54,789 bases of DNA from Saprospirales bacterium (GTDB taxonomy: Bacteria; Bacteroidota; Bacteroidia; Chitinophagales; UBA8649): NCBI GenBank assembly GCA_002708985.1, contig PAPS01000004.1, forward strand, positions 33,977-88,765. Direction: 5' to 3'. Below, piece after piece: positions 17,840 to 27,339 of the stretch. A program made the position numbers and the translations under genes. Under the pieces are notes generated by a model. That model saw only the letters and a program-made list of their open reading frames with translations, was not told the DNA's origin and ran no database searches. Position 1 is the first letter of the stretch, and every line of letters starts with the position of its first letter.

Positions 17840-19530
17840 AACATATAGTTTCTTCGGCCTACATTCCATCGTAAACCGCCCATAACGTAAAAGTCGTTAA
17901 AGTCTTGGTTAGTCAAGTCGCTTATCTGTCGCCTCCATCCGAGATCAACTTCGAGGTAGAGGTTGTGCCACGGGTTGTAGCGAATAACACCTCTTGCATG
18001 ATGAATGGTATTCTGATCTCCTTGTCCTGTGCTGTTTTGATACACTTGTTCAACGGTATTGGCATTGGTTTCGGGAAAGAGTGAACTACCCCAATGCGAA
18101 TTAGCGGTATCCAATCCTTGCTTGGCCCACATGTAATGTAACTCAAATCCTATTTGCGGGCTTAGTCGATAGCGACCAATACCAAGGACTTCGTTAAAAT
18201 TAGCTCCGAGTGGGTGCGCAATGCTCTGGTTGTAATGGGTGTAATTAGCTAAAGCGGTTTGTCCGGGTGTACTATGCGTATAGACGTAGGGACGAGCGAT
18301 ATTATGCTCAACCTGTAAATCCAAAAACGGAATGCCAAAGGCGTCGATGTACTTCATGCCTGTCTGAATGGCAAACTTATTTGCCCACCAGCCGTTGCGT
18401 GCTCGGATTTCGGTAAAGTTAAACTCGTCAATCAGGAACTGACCATATATTTGAGCTGTCTCAAAAAAATTGACTTTGTAGTCTAGTCCTATAAATGCAT
18501 TGTCTGGAGACCCTAGGTCCTGTTCTACTGCACGATAAAAGATAATCGGAGTGAGATATTGAAGTTCGAAGTGATCACTTCGAGTCATTACAATTCCTTC
18601 AAACAATCCTATATCAAGCCAGTTTGTAGCATGAAAATTCAGGTGATGGAAGGCCCCATACTTTTTATCCAAAAGTCGATCTGCTCCTCGATTGTATTGA
18701 TGGATAAATTCTGTGAAAAGATTGGTATAGCTTACTTTCCAGAAGCGCGTTTGCATTTTAAAGAAGAGATAGGCATTGCTTTGGTCGGATAAAAACAAGG
18801 ATCGTATACCATTGCCCCAAAAATGTTTGTCGTAGCCAAATTGAAAGTCAATATGGTCCAATGCATTCGCTGTAATGTATCCTCTGGGTGTAAAGTAATC
18901 GGTTCCTGTGGTACGATACTCTTTGTAATAGCCTTCACCAACCATGAAGTCACGCTGTCCTTGATCTCTAAAGCGATTGATATAATCAAACATCAGCTGT
19001 TGATTCTCTCCAATATATACATAGGCACCAAGGCGTTTTTTAATATCAAAGCGCAAGGATGCCCCCCGAGTGTTCACGAGTTTAACTTTTTGGTCACTTC
19101 CTAATTCATAGCCGAGGCGGAAATCAAGTACAGGATTAGCTTGTATGAAGAAATCCTCTCCCTCTGCACTCATCAAAGCATTTTCATACTTGTAAAATAC
19201 CTTAGCTAGAGGACCATAGCTTATGCGTAGCGAATCCTGCCAATCTGGGTTGTCTTTTATGAGATAGTCAAAATCGAAGTCAAGCCGGTTATCTCGATTT
19301 CGAAGGTTTTGCTGTTCTAGCGTTGCGCTAAACTCGGCTATTGATCTTCGATTATAGGGCTTTTGACTTGTATGAAATTGATCAATCATTTGACCATACT
19401 TGATATCAAGACGATTGATGACGTCGTATGTCGATGTATTTAATGGAACATATTGGGACTGAGCCCAAAGACCGCTTAGCCCTCCTGTTATACAAAGACA
19501 AATCGCAAGTAGTAGTTGTTTACAAGACAT
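17836..19530 (-). CDS. RemB-like / Wzi-family outer-membrane beta-barrel protein
   Basis: A 564-residue protein with a cleavable signal peptide (ending around LSGLWAQ). The body alternates aromatic and polar residues as beta-barrel strands do and ends with a C-terminal aromatic residue (RNYMF). The segments FGYDKHFWGNGIRSLFLSD and KVSYTNLFTEFIHQY resemble the part shared by Flavobacterium gliding protein RemB and Wzi-type capsule-assembly barrels. A role in gliding or surface-polysaccharide organisation is possible but unproved. Minus strand, 11 nt downstream of the symporter gene and convergent with accD. Confidence 0.65.
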   Translation of the reverse strand: MSCKQLLLAICLCITGGLSGLWAQSQYVPLNTSTYDVINRLDIKYGQMIDQFHTSQKPYNRRSIAEFSATLEQQNLRNRDNRLDFDFDYLIKDNPDWQDSLRISYGPLAKVFYKYENALMSAEGEDFFIQANPVLDFRLGYELGSDQKVKLVNTRGASLRFDIKKRLGAYVYIGENQQLMFDYINRFRDQGQRDFMVGEGYYKEYRTTGTDYFTPRGYITANALDHIDFQFGYDKHFWGNGIRSLFLSDQSNAYLFFKMQTRFWKVSYTNLFTEFIHQYNRGADRLLDKKYGAFHHLNFHATNWLDIGLFEGIVMTRSDHFELQYLTPIIFYRAVEQDLGSPDNAFIGLDYKVNFFETAQIYGQFLIDEFNFTEIRARNGWWANKFAIQTGMKYIDAFGIPFLDLQVEHNIARPYVYTHSTPGQTALANYTHYNQSIAHPLGANFNEVLGIGRYRLSPQIGFELHYMWAKQGLDTANSHWGSSLFPETNANTVEQVYQNSTGQGDQNTIHHARGVIRYNPWHNLYLEVDLGWRRQISDLTNQDFNDFYVMGGLRWNVGRRNYMF

Positions 19531-19541
19531 ACAAAGACTTT

Positions 19542-21317
19542 TTACAAAGATTGGGTTTTCTTATGTTTTTCTGGAGATCGAATAAGCGCATTGGTGCACA
19601 GTAAGCCAAGGACTAGGAAAAGGCTTCCTGTAAGGCTATGAAGCATAAGACAATACCCAATGCCAAAGAGTATGCCATAGGCTGCTCCGAGGGCCAACAT
19701 TATGTCTTTAACATAATTCTTGATTGAAGGTTGCTTAATATTTGCTGAAGGCCAAAATCCAATGGGATTTGTTCGAGCTTGAAAATTGTTAACTATTGCT
19801 TGAGAGGGAGCAGGTGTTAAATAGGTGACCGTTAAACACACTAATAATGTAATGCCTGCAATGATAACGAGGTGATAATCAGAAGATAGATTTGTGATGG
19901 GGTAGACGCTTTGCTGTAAAGCAACTGTAGTGATAAACCCTGTGGAAAGGGCAGAGATTTCTGTCCATACATTGGCTCGCCACCAAAGCCACCTTAAAAG
20001 TTGGGCTATTCCTAAGCCTGAAGCTGCATTAATAAAAAAGATCCAAGCTCCGCTTATTGATGTCATCTGAGAAGCGAAAATCACCGCAACAATAAAGATC
20101 AAGAACACGGCAAGGCGACTTGCTTTTATAGCTTGTTTTGAGCTTGCATTTGGACTTAAGAACCGAAGGTATACATCGTTTACTAGATAGCTTGCTCCCC
20201 AATTGAGGTGGGTGTCTACTGTCGACATGAAGGCAGCAAGTAAACTTGTGAAGGTGAGCCCAAGAAGGCCGATTGGAAGAACCCTTTTCATCATTAGTGG
20301 ATAGCCCATTTCAGGGTCGTCAAGGTGAGGAAAAACCAATACAGAACAGAGGGCAACAATGATCCAAGGCCAGGCCCTTAACGCTGCGAAACCAATTGCA
20401 AACCAAAGCCCGCCCTCTTTTGCTGCTTGATCATCCCGAGCTGTCTGAAAACGCTGAGCAATGTATCCCGTTCCATCACTGTCCCAGCGGACCCACCATT
20501 GTATAAGTACGTAAATAACAAAAAGACGAAAAGGTAATAGCGTAGAATCTGTAGTAGGTATAATGTTGGTAAAGTCATCATACGAATCGCCTTTTAGTTG
20601 AGCGAGCCCCTCATGCATCGCTCCAAGTCCACCAACGTAGTCTACCGCAAAGTAGGCAAAGAGTATGGCCGTTCCCATGGCAAGGATAAACTGAAAAAGA
20701 TCGGTGAGAATTACCCCTCTTATTCCTCCCGCAGCGGAATAGACCATGACAATCAACAAGACAAGAATCACGGTAATCGTCGTATTTAAATCATTGATTA
20801 AAAGCCATGAAGGCCAGTAACTGAAAAGTTCAAAAAGCGGTGGACTTAAGGCAGACCACTGAACAAAGGGATCAGCAATTTTAGTCATTGCAGTAATTAC
20901 CCACCCTAGCATAAATCCATTGAGTAATACACCTAGAAATAGGGCTTTAAATGCCCTGAGGGCCGAGGCATAAGCCCCATCATATCGGAGTTCGATAAAT
21001 TCAACATCGGTTAATACATGAGCTCTTCGCCAACGTTTTGCCATAACAATGGCCACAACAATGTAACCGATGACCCAGCTCCACCAAAACCAATTGGCCT
21101 GTACGCCTCCTTTTGCTGTGAATTCAGTGACGGCAAGTGGCGTATCGACAGCAAATGTGGTGGCAAGGATAGACAGACCTACCCACCACCCAGGAAGGCT
21201 TCGGTCAGCTATAAAATAAGAGGTAATGCTCTGCCCAGCTTTCCCCTTCATAAAAAGGCCAATCGAAAACATTACGATTAAGTAAACGCCGACAATAACG
21301 AAGTCCACATTATGCAT
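19542..21317 (-). CDS. sodium:solute symporter (SSS family)
   Basis: A transporter of about 591 residues with about 13 membrane helices. Family marks include DFVIVGVYLIVMFSIGLF as TM1, a SYFIADRSLPGWWVG loop, AVDTPLAVTEF, YSAAGGIRGVILTDLFQF (SSS signature region) and TSLLAAFMSTVDTHLNWGASY (second sodium-site serines). A W-rich loop (IQWWVRWDSDGTGYIAQR) is typical of a Bacteroidota SSS subgroup. Substrate unknown. I start at the ATG at 21317, which places TM1 near the N-terminus; an upstream in-frame start at 21359 would run into the divergent dihydroorotase promoter region. Confidence 0.9.
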   Translation of the reverse strand: MHNVDFVIVGVYLIVMFSIGLFMKGKAGQSITSYFIADRSLPGWWVGLSILATTFAVDTPLAVTEFTAKGGVQANWFWWSWVIGYIVVAIVMAKRWRRAHVLTDVEFIELRYDGAYASALRAFKALFLGVLLNGFMLGWVITAMTKIADPFVQWSALSPPLFELFSYWPSWLLINDLNTTITVILVLLIVMVYSAAGGIRGVILTDLFQFILAMGTAILFAYFAVDYVGGLGAMHEGLAQLKGDSYDDFTNIIPTTDSTLLPFRLFVIYVLIQWWVRWDSDGTGYIAQRFQTARDDQAAKEGGLWFAIGFAALRAWPWIIVALCSVLVFPHLDDPEMGYPLMMKRVLPIGLLGLTFTSLLAAFMSTVDTHLNWGASYLVNDVYLRFLSPNASSKQAIKASRLAVFLIFIVAVIFASQMTSISGAWIFFINAASGLGIAQLLRWLWWRANVWTEISALSTGFITTVALQQSVYPITNLSSDYHLVIIAGITLLVCLTVTYLTPAPSQAIVNNFQARTNPIGFWPSANIKQPSIKNYVKDIMLALGAAYGILFGIGYCLMLHSLTGSLFLVLGLLCTNALIRSPEKHKKTQSL

Positions 21318-21320
21318 GGA

Positions 21321-21351
21321 GTGTAAAGTACACAATTGAAGGAATGTGTAC
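21321..21351. promoter_or_regulatory. inverted repeats in divergent symporter/pyrC promoter region
   Basis: In the 64-nt gap between the divergent genes there is a GTGTA-AAG-TACAC palindrome (21321-21333). A second arrangement pairs GTACAC (21328-21333) with GTGTAC (21346-21351). The location is right for an operator acting on one or both genes, but no regulator is known and no clear -7 box was found. Confidence 0.3.
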
Positions 21352-21381
21352 CTTTCCAATGGATATAATCCATCGAAAAAT

Positions 21382-22719
21382 ATGGCTCATAAACTGTTTA
21401 AAGGCGCACAAATAATCAATGAAGGCAAGCAATTCGAAGGGGATCTACTGACAAAAGATGGTCGCATTGAACGCATAGACTCCACGATAAATACAAGTCT
21501 TGCAGTTGAAGAGATTAATGCCGAGGGGTTTTTGCTTATGCCTGGCGTTATAGATGATCAAGTACATTTTAGAGAGCCAGGATACACTCATAAGGCTTGC
21601 ATAGCTAGTGAATCTCGCGCCGCGGTGGCGGGCGGTACTACTTCCTTTATGGAAATGCCCAATACCAATCCCACGACAACCACACAGGAACGTCTTGAGG
21701 AGAAGTATCAGATGGCCGGTAAGGTCTCACCAGCTAACTATTCATTTTACATGGGAGGGGCCAATGATAATTATGATGAAGTGATGCGCACAGACTTAAG
21801 GCAAGTCTGTGGGTTAAAGCTCTTTATGGGAAGTTCTACAGGGAATATGCTCGTAGATGATCCAGGGACGCTTGAAAGCTACTTCAAGGCTTTTCCTGGA
21901 CTAATTGCTACGCACTGTGAAGATGAAGGTACGGTTCAAAAAAACAGAGAAGAAGCTTTTCGTGATGGAAAGATAGTGGACGTAAATCAACACCCTATCA
22001 TACGAAACCACATGGCATGCTATCTTTCGTCATCTAAAGCAGCGGGTCTTGCCAAAAAATATGGCACAAGATTGCACATACTGCATTTGACGACCTCTGA
22101 TGAGCTCGATTTGTTTACCAATACTATTCCTCGTACAGAGAAGCATTTAACAGCAGAAGTTTGTGTCCACCATTTAACATTTTGTGATGAGGACTACGTG
22201 CGTCTAGGGACTCAGATACAATGTAATCCAGCAGTTAAGTCGAGTGTGGACCGTCAAGCACTGTGGCAGGCCCTTCATGATGGTCGACTTGATGTCATTG
22301 CTACCGATCATGCTCCTCATACTTGGGAGGAAAAGCAGCTTCCATATGGTCAGGCGCCTAGTGGCTTGCCGCTGATTCAGCATAGCTTGTTGCTTATGCT
22401 CGATCATGTTAAGGAGGGAAGACTAAGTTTGGAAATGATGGTCGATAAAATGTGTCATGCGCCTGCTGACCTTTATCACGTGGATAAAAGAGGGTACCTT
22501 CGAGAGGGATATTTTGCTGATCTGATATTAGTTGATCCTAATAAAGACTATCGTGTTGATAAGGCCAATATTCTCCACCAATGTAATTGGTCACCCTTTG
22601 AACAACATAGCTTTTCGAGCAGCGTTGTGGCAACCTACGTCAATGGCCATTGTGTGTATAGCCGGGGCGAGGTAGATGACAGCATTAAGGGAATGAGGCT
22701 CACATTCAACCGCGGATAA
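21382..22719 (+). CDS. pyrC: dihydroorotase (pyrimidine synthesis)
   Basis: An amidohydrolase-fold enzyme of 445 residues that closes carbamoyl-aspartate to dihydroorotate. Metal-site and substrate motifs include QVHFREPGYTHKA, FMEMPNTNPTTTT, ATHCEDEGTV, LHILHLTTSDEL and ATDHAPHTWEEK. The usual H-x-H metal pair near the N-terminus reads Q-V-H here (Gln60, His62); as I recall, Porphyromonas and other Bacteroidota dihydroorotases share this. The start ATG at 21382 gives the normal N-terminal MAHKLFKGAQI; upstream in-frame codons from 21346 lie in the promoter region. Confidence 0.9.
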   Translation: MAHKLFKGAQIINEGKQFEGDLLTKDGRIERIDSTINTSLAVEEINAEGFLLMPGVIDDQVHFREPGYTHKACIASESRAAVAGGTTSFMEMPNTNPTTTTQERLEEKYQMAGKVSPANYSFYMGGANDNYDEVMRTDLRQVCGLKLFMGSSTGNMLVDDPGTLESYFKAFPGLIATHCEDEGTVQKNREEAFRDGKIVDVNQHPIIRNHMACYLSSSKAAGLAKKYGTRLHILHLTTSDELDLFTNTIPRTEKHLTAEVCVHHLTFCDEDYVRLGTQIQCNPAVKSSVDRQALWQALHDGRLDVIATDHAPHTWEEKQLPYGQAPSGLPLIQHSLLLMLDHVKEGRLSLEMMVDKMCHAPADLYHVDKRGYLREGYFADLILVDPNKDYRVDKANILHQCNWSPFEQHSFSSSVVATYVNGHCVYSRGEVDDSIKGMRLTFNRG

Positions 22720-22735
22720 ATTTTATGGAAACATC

Positions 22736-23680
22736 TCAAAGTGATTCGTTATCAGACAAGTTACTTTTCCAATAGGATAGATTCTCCTTGATTTTATCAT
22801 ATCCTCTTCGCCTCAGAGGAGAATCGTGGAATACCTCATCGAATATTTCTCGGGTAATTTCTTCCCATTGTTCAATCTTTCCCTCTTGTACAATGGATTT
22901 TGCTTGGAAGGCTTCTTCCTGACTAGGTTTACTGCGCGCATTAATTGGACATACTTCTTGGCATATATCGCATCCGAAAATCCAACCATCAAGTTTTTTC
23001 TGAGAGGAGGCATCAATACTCTCTTTTCGTTCTATAGTGAGGTAACTGATACACTTAGAGGCATCTATATTATAGGGCGCCACAATAGCCTGAGTTGGGC
23101 AGGCATCAATACATTTTGTGCAATTCCCGCAGTAATTCTTTACCGGGCCATCGGGTATAAGCGCTAAGTCACAAATTATTTCTGCCAAAAAAAAGAAGGA
23201 TCCCTTTCCTTTGCTAAGTAATAAGGTATTTTTCCCTATCCAACCCAAACCACTTCTTTTGGCCCATTCCCGTTCCATTACTGGACCACTGTCTACAAAG
23301 ACTCGGGCATTGAAGTCCCCATAGGATGCTTTCATTTCTTGGACTAAGGCTTTTAGTTTTTTTCTAATGACTTTATGGTAATCCTTCCCGTAGGCATACC
23401 GTGCAACCTTTACTCCTGACGGGTGTATTGTTTTTTCTGGGTAGTAATTTACCATTAAGGATATAACGGACTTGGCTCCTTCAACTAATTTCCGAGGATC
23501 AATGCGCAAATCAAAGTGATTTTCCATGTAGCCCATGCTGCCGTGTCTTCCTTGATTTAGCCAAGCCTCCAGACGTTTGGCTTCTTCGGTCAGCTCCGCA
23601 GCTTGGGCAATTCCTACAGAGTCAAAGCCGTGACGGATAGCCATTGATTTAATTTCTGTTGTCCGTTGGTGAATTGCCAT
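22736..23680 (-). CDS. queG: epoxyqueuosine reductase QueG
   Basis: Iron-sulfur, cobalamin-dependent enzyme of 314 residues that reduces epoxyqueuosine to queuosine in tRNA wobble position 34. Visible are GFDSVGIAQA, MGYMENHFDLRIDP, AKSVISLMVNYYP, the central VDSGPVMEREWAKRSGLGWI, and two 4Fe-4S clusters: C-G-N-C-T-K-C-I-D-A-C-P then GCDICQEVCPIN. The start ATG at 23680 fits the family; a further in-frame start at 23710 lies close to the divergent kinase gene. Its need for cobalamin ties it loosely to the B12 operon later in the window. Confidence 0.94.
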   Translation of the reverse strand: MAIHQRTTEIKSMAIRHGFDSVGIAQAAELTEEAKRLEAWLNQGRHGSMGYMENHFDLRIDPRKLVEGAKSVISLMVNYYPEKTIHPSGVKVARYAYGKDYHKVIRKKLKALVQEMKASYGDFNARVFVDSGPVMEREWAKRSGLGWIGKNTLLLSKGKGSFFFLAEIICDLALIPDGPVKNYCGNCTKCIDACPTQAIVAPYNIDASKCISYLTIERKESIDASSQKKLDGWIFGCDICQEVCPINARSKPSQEEAFQAKSIVQEGKIEQWEEITREIFDEVFHDSPLRRRGYDKIKENLSYWKSNLSDNESL

Positions 23681-23724
23681 ACTGCAAGGTAGGGTATGCA
23701 GGGATAACATTGTATATTCAATTT

Positions 23725-26700
23725 ATGCGGAATTATCTTCCTTTTACCATTATTACAGTCTTATATGCGGCAACTCTAGTAGTTATGGGATGCATTCTTC
23801 AACCCCAGCAACTCAGTGTCGTAAAAGATTCTATTGAGCAGGATGTCACCGAATGGGACATCTTGATTGATTCTCTTTCCCTGGATAGCAACGATATTCC
23901 GTCTTTAAATGAAGTCGATTGGGCTTATGCCGTATTGGATGGTCAATCTATTCTTTACTCTTCAGCCGAGTTGAGTAATTCTGTGATAAACGATTCATCT
24001 TTTGCGGTAAATCAGTGGATGATACGCTATTCGTCCTTTGGAATCTATCTCCAACAGTATGTTCCAAAAGGCGATCGCTTTTTGTTTATTGAAATTGATT
24101 TAAGAAGTGAGTGGCCCGATATTTTGAGCCACCAAAAGGAACAAATTCCGGATTATAACAAGAGTCACAGCATAAGTACTAAGGCTAATTTTTTATTATC
24201 ACGTCGTAAGCCAAAAGGTGTCAAAAGCCTAGCTTGTCAGATTGGAAGCAACAAAAAACCACTCGTTGTCTACATTTCACGACCCGACGGACATTTTGCT
24301 TCGAATTCGTTATTGGTGTGCCTTGGGTTGTTAGGTGGTCTTTTGCTTTACCTGCTTTTTATTCTAGGACTTAAGGGTAATCGTGAATACAAAAAACCTT
24401 GGTTGTTTCTTCTAGTTCCTGCCTGCATGATGTTAGGCCATCTCATGGTATGGTTTCTTGTGTTTGGAGGAGTCTTCCCTTCTTCAACCCTTTGGGACTT
24501 CTCTATTTACAGTGGATTGCTGAACGTTCTCGTCTCAATCAGTTTGCTCTGGAGTCTTTTTATTCAAATGTTTAAGGCCAATGTAATCCAAGTTTTTAAC
24601 GAGAGGGGCGATCGAAAAATACTGCTATGGGAAGGCTTACTCTTTGTCAGTTTTGTATTGCTCATAATGCTTATGCGTTTCCTAATTTTTGGAGTCGGCG
24701 AACCCTTTGCATTCGACAATATAGCTCGTGTAAATCCTTCGTCTGTTTTGATAGGCATAACGAGCTTCCTTCTAGTGTATTCCATGTATAGTATCATTAG
24801 ACAATTGGTTGCTATGCGCGAACAAGATCCATCAGTTTCTGCTGGGTACATACGCTACCTTCCTTATGGTATCTTTCTAGGGTGTTTGGTCTATGCACGT
24901 GTTGATTTTTGGCTCTTCCTAACTTCCACAGTCTTTTTGACGCTGTATTTGACGGAGTTGTCCTTACAACGAGGGAATATCATGCTATCAACTTTGGTAA
25001 TTGTAGCTGGTTTTGCCTTGTTTACAGCAGTATATGGGGACCTTGTTCAAAAAGAGAAATGGGTGCAATGGCTTGAAACCTCAAACAAGCCATCATGGTC
25101 TGCATATAGCGAAGATATTGAAGCTGATTTCTACAGGTTAGACTCTATGGTCAAACGAGATCCATATTTAGCAGGACAAAGGATGTTTTTATCGCAGCTA
25201 TCAGAAGATCAGTTAGCTCAGCGATTTAAGAGGAAATATTTTAGAGGAATATGGTCAATCTACACCATTGAAGCCCTTTTATATAATCCTAACAAGAATC
25301 TAGGAGACAATGAAAATGGATATGTGTTAGCTGAATGGCTTGATTCATTACAGGAGGAATCATCTAATACGGCCTATAATAATTTGTTTCGGTTGAATAA
25401 TGAGGATAGACCGTCTTACGCCATGTTTTTTGAATTAGGTGAAACCTACAATGCAACAACCCTAATCTTGCGTTGCACGCCAACGTATTCCCCGAGTAGT
25501 CAACGTTATCTTGGCTTTGTCTATGATGCTCAATCCGAAGAGATGGCTTTATCGTCAATTTACAGCGTTGGATTCTACAGCAAGGGATTACTTCATCACA
25601 ACCGAGGAAAACATGCCTTTCCTCTATATCTTGAAAAAGCCAAGAACATAGCAAGCAATCAACAGAATCTTTACACAAAAAGTACCTACGGTGATGGTGA
25701 GGTTGTTATCCAGCACATCGCTTCTCCATCTCTTCTAGATCTCGCCAGCTATGCTTCCTATCTATTTTTCCTTTTTTTTGTTTGCTTCGGTATCCTAGAG
25801 GGTTTGGACTGGGTTGGTCATCGGATAAATCGTTGGGTGGAAAGCAATGAAAGGATTGATTATACTAGTTATCGTCGACGAATCATTGGCTCTGTCTTGG
25901 GGCTTGTCGTTGTCTCTTTTGTATTGATTTCGGCTATTTCTATAATTAATTTTTCCATACGCCAAGATGACTATCATAAAGATCGTTTGACACGTAAAAC
26001 AAAAGCGATACAATCCGCCTTGGAATTTAAGTTGAATAGTTTGTCGGAGATATATCAAGGGAATGATGGTATTCAATTACTAAATGAAGGCGATTTGCAA
26101 GAGATTGCGGCCATCCATGGATTGGATATTGATGTTTACACTGCTCAAGGATTAGTTTCTACTTCTTCTGAATATCAAGTGATTATTGATCGATTAGTAG
26201 ACGTTGAACTGCCTCATGATAGGATGGCTTCTTTAAATGACCAAGATGATGTTGTGGTATTTGAGGATACTGTCTTAAGAAATCCAATCCTCAGTAGTTA
26301 TGCTGCTATACGAGATCTTGATGGTGCTGTTCTTGGCTATATTCATGTGCCCTATTTTGATAAAAGTGAATCGGATGTTAGTGAGCTTTCTGAATTCCTA
26401 TTGTCGTTGGTAAATATTTATGCTATTGTTTTGTTGCTGGCCGCATTTGTTACGCATACCATTGCTAAACGGTTGACGCAGCCTATTGAAGCATTGGTCG
26501 AGCGGATGCAGTCGGTACAGTCTTTAGATAAAAATGAAGGCCTATTATGGGAAAGAAATGATGAATTTGGTCGATTAGTAGACGCTTACAATGCGTTGTT
26601 GGTGCAAGTGGAAGAGAGTGCGCGTAGATTAGCTCGTAATGAACGGGAAAACACATGGAGGCAAATTGCTAAGCAAATCGCTCATGAAATCAAAAATCCC

Positions 26701-27321
26701 CTAACCCCAATGAAGTTAAATCTTCAACACTTGCGAACCATTCGAAAGAATAATGCAGCTGATTATCAAGAGCGCGTAAATCATTTAAGCAAAAGTTTGC
26801 TGAGCCAAATTGATAATCTCACGGCAATAGTGGATGCCTTTTCTGCTTTTTCACAAATGCCTAAGGCAAATGCAGAGTCGTTTGATATGGGACAGCTCGC
26901 AAAGGAGGTTATAGCGCTCTTCGGACATCATAAAGGAGTTAGATTGGAATGTAAGAACGTTGAAGGTATTACCTTATGTGTTTTCGCCGACCGTAATCAG
27001 TTTGTTTCGGTGCTCAATAATTTAATTAAAAATGCTATCCAAGCTTGCGAGCAAAAGAATATCGAAGTTGATACTCTTGTGCGGTTAAGCCGAGAGGATA
27101 AATTTGTTCGCGTGGATGTCGTTGATCAAGGAATAGGAATTGCCGAAGAGGATAAAATCAATGTTTTTGTTCCCAACTTTACTACAAAAAGCACCGGTAG
27201 TGGGCTTGGACTTGCTATTGCTAGACAGATCATTGAGAATGTGGAGGGAAGCATTGGATTTGTATCAAAAGAGGGGGAGGGTAGTACATTTTACTTTTTA
27301 GTCCCCTTACAAGATGTATAG
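23725..27321 (+). CDS. large NtrY-like membrane sensor histidine kinase
   Basis: A very large kinase of 1198 residues from the ATG at 23725. There is an N-terminal helix (about 3-22), an extracytoplasmic region, a block of about eight membrane helices (about 195-440), a second extracytoplasmic region and another helix (about 660-680). Another helix follows (about 735-760), then a small sensor segment, a further helix (about 890-910) and HAMP. The kinase core comes last: His987 in AHEIKNPLTPMKLNLQHLR, N box NLIKNAIQAC, G1 DQGIGIA, G2 GSGLGLAIARQI. The H-box with NPLTP is of the NtrY/KinB type. No NtrC-type regulator is adjacent; the next genes are another kinase and an OmpR-type regulator. Signal unknown. 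Confidence 0.9.
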   Translation: MRNYLPFTIITVLYAATLVVMGCILQPQQLSVVKDSIEQDVTEWDILIDSLSLDSNDIPSLNEVDWAYAVLDGQSILYSSAELSNSVINDSSFAVNQWMIRYSSFGIYLQQYVPKGDRFLFIEIDLRSEWPDILSHQKEQIPDYNKSHSISTKANFLLSRRKPKGVKSLACQIGSNKKPLVVYISRPDGHFASNSLLVCLGLLGGLLLYLLFILGLKGNREYKKPWLFLLVPACMMLGHLMVWFLVFGGVFPSSTLWDFSIYSGLLNVLVSISLLWSLFIQMFKANVIQVFNERGDRKILLWEGLLFVSFVLLIMLMRFLIFGVGEPFAFDNIARVNPSSVLIGITSFLLVYSMYSIIRQLVAMREQDPSVSAGYIRYLPYGIFLGCLVYARVDFWLFLTSTVFLTLYLTELSLQRGNIMLSTLVIVAGFALFTAVYGDLVQKEKWVQWLETSNKPSWSAYSEDIEADFYRLDSMVKRDPYLAGQRMFLSQLSEDQLAQRFKRKYFRGIWSIYTIEALLYNPNKNLGDNENGYVLAEWLDSLQEESSNTAYNNLFRLNNEDRPSYAMFFELGETYNATTLILRCTPTYSPSSQRYLGFVYDAQSEEMALSSIYSVGFYSKGLLHHNRGKHAFPLYLEKAKNIASNQQNLYTKSTYGDGEVVIQHIASPSLLDLASYASYLFFLFFVCFGILEGLDWVGHRINRWVESNERIDYTSYRRRIIGSVLGLVVVSFVLISAISIINFSIRQDDYHKDRLTRKTKAIQSALEFKLNSLSEIYQGNDGIQLLNEGDLQEIAAIHGLDIDVYTAQGLVSTSSEYQVIIDRLVDVELPHDRMASLNDQDDVVVFEDTVLRNPILSSYAAIRDLDGAVLGYIHVPYFDKSESDVSELSEFLLSLVNIYAIVLLLAAFVTHTIAKRLTQPIEALVERMQSVQSLDKNEGLLWERNDEFGRLVDAYNALLVQVEESARRLARNERENTWRQIAKQIAHEIKNPLTPMKLNLQHLRTIRKNNAADYQERVNHLSKSLLSQIDNLTAIVDAFSAFSQMPKANAESFDMGQLAKEVIALFGHHKGVRLECKNVEGITLCVFADRNQFVSVLNNLIKNAIQACEQKNIEVDTLVRLSREDKFVRVDVVDQGIGIAEEDKINVFVPNFTTKSTGSGLGLAIARQIIENVEGSIGFVSKEGEGSTFYFLVPLQDV

Positions 27322-27339
27322 TTTTGCTATTATTGGACT

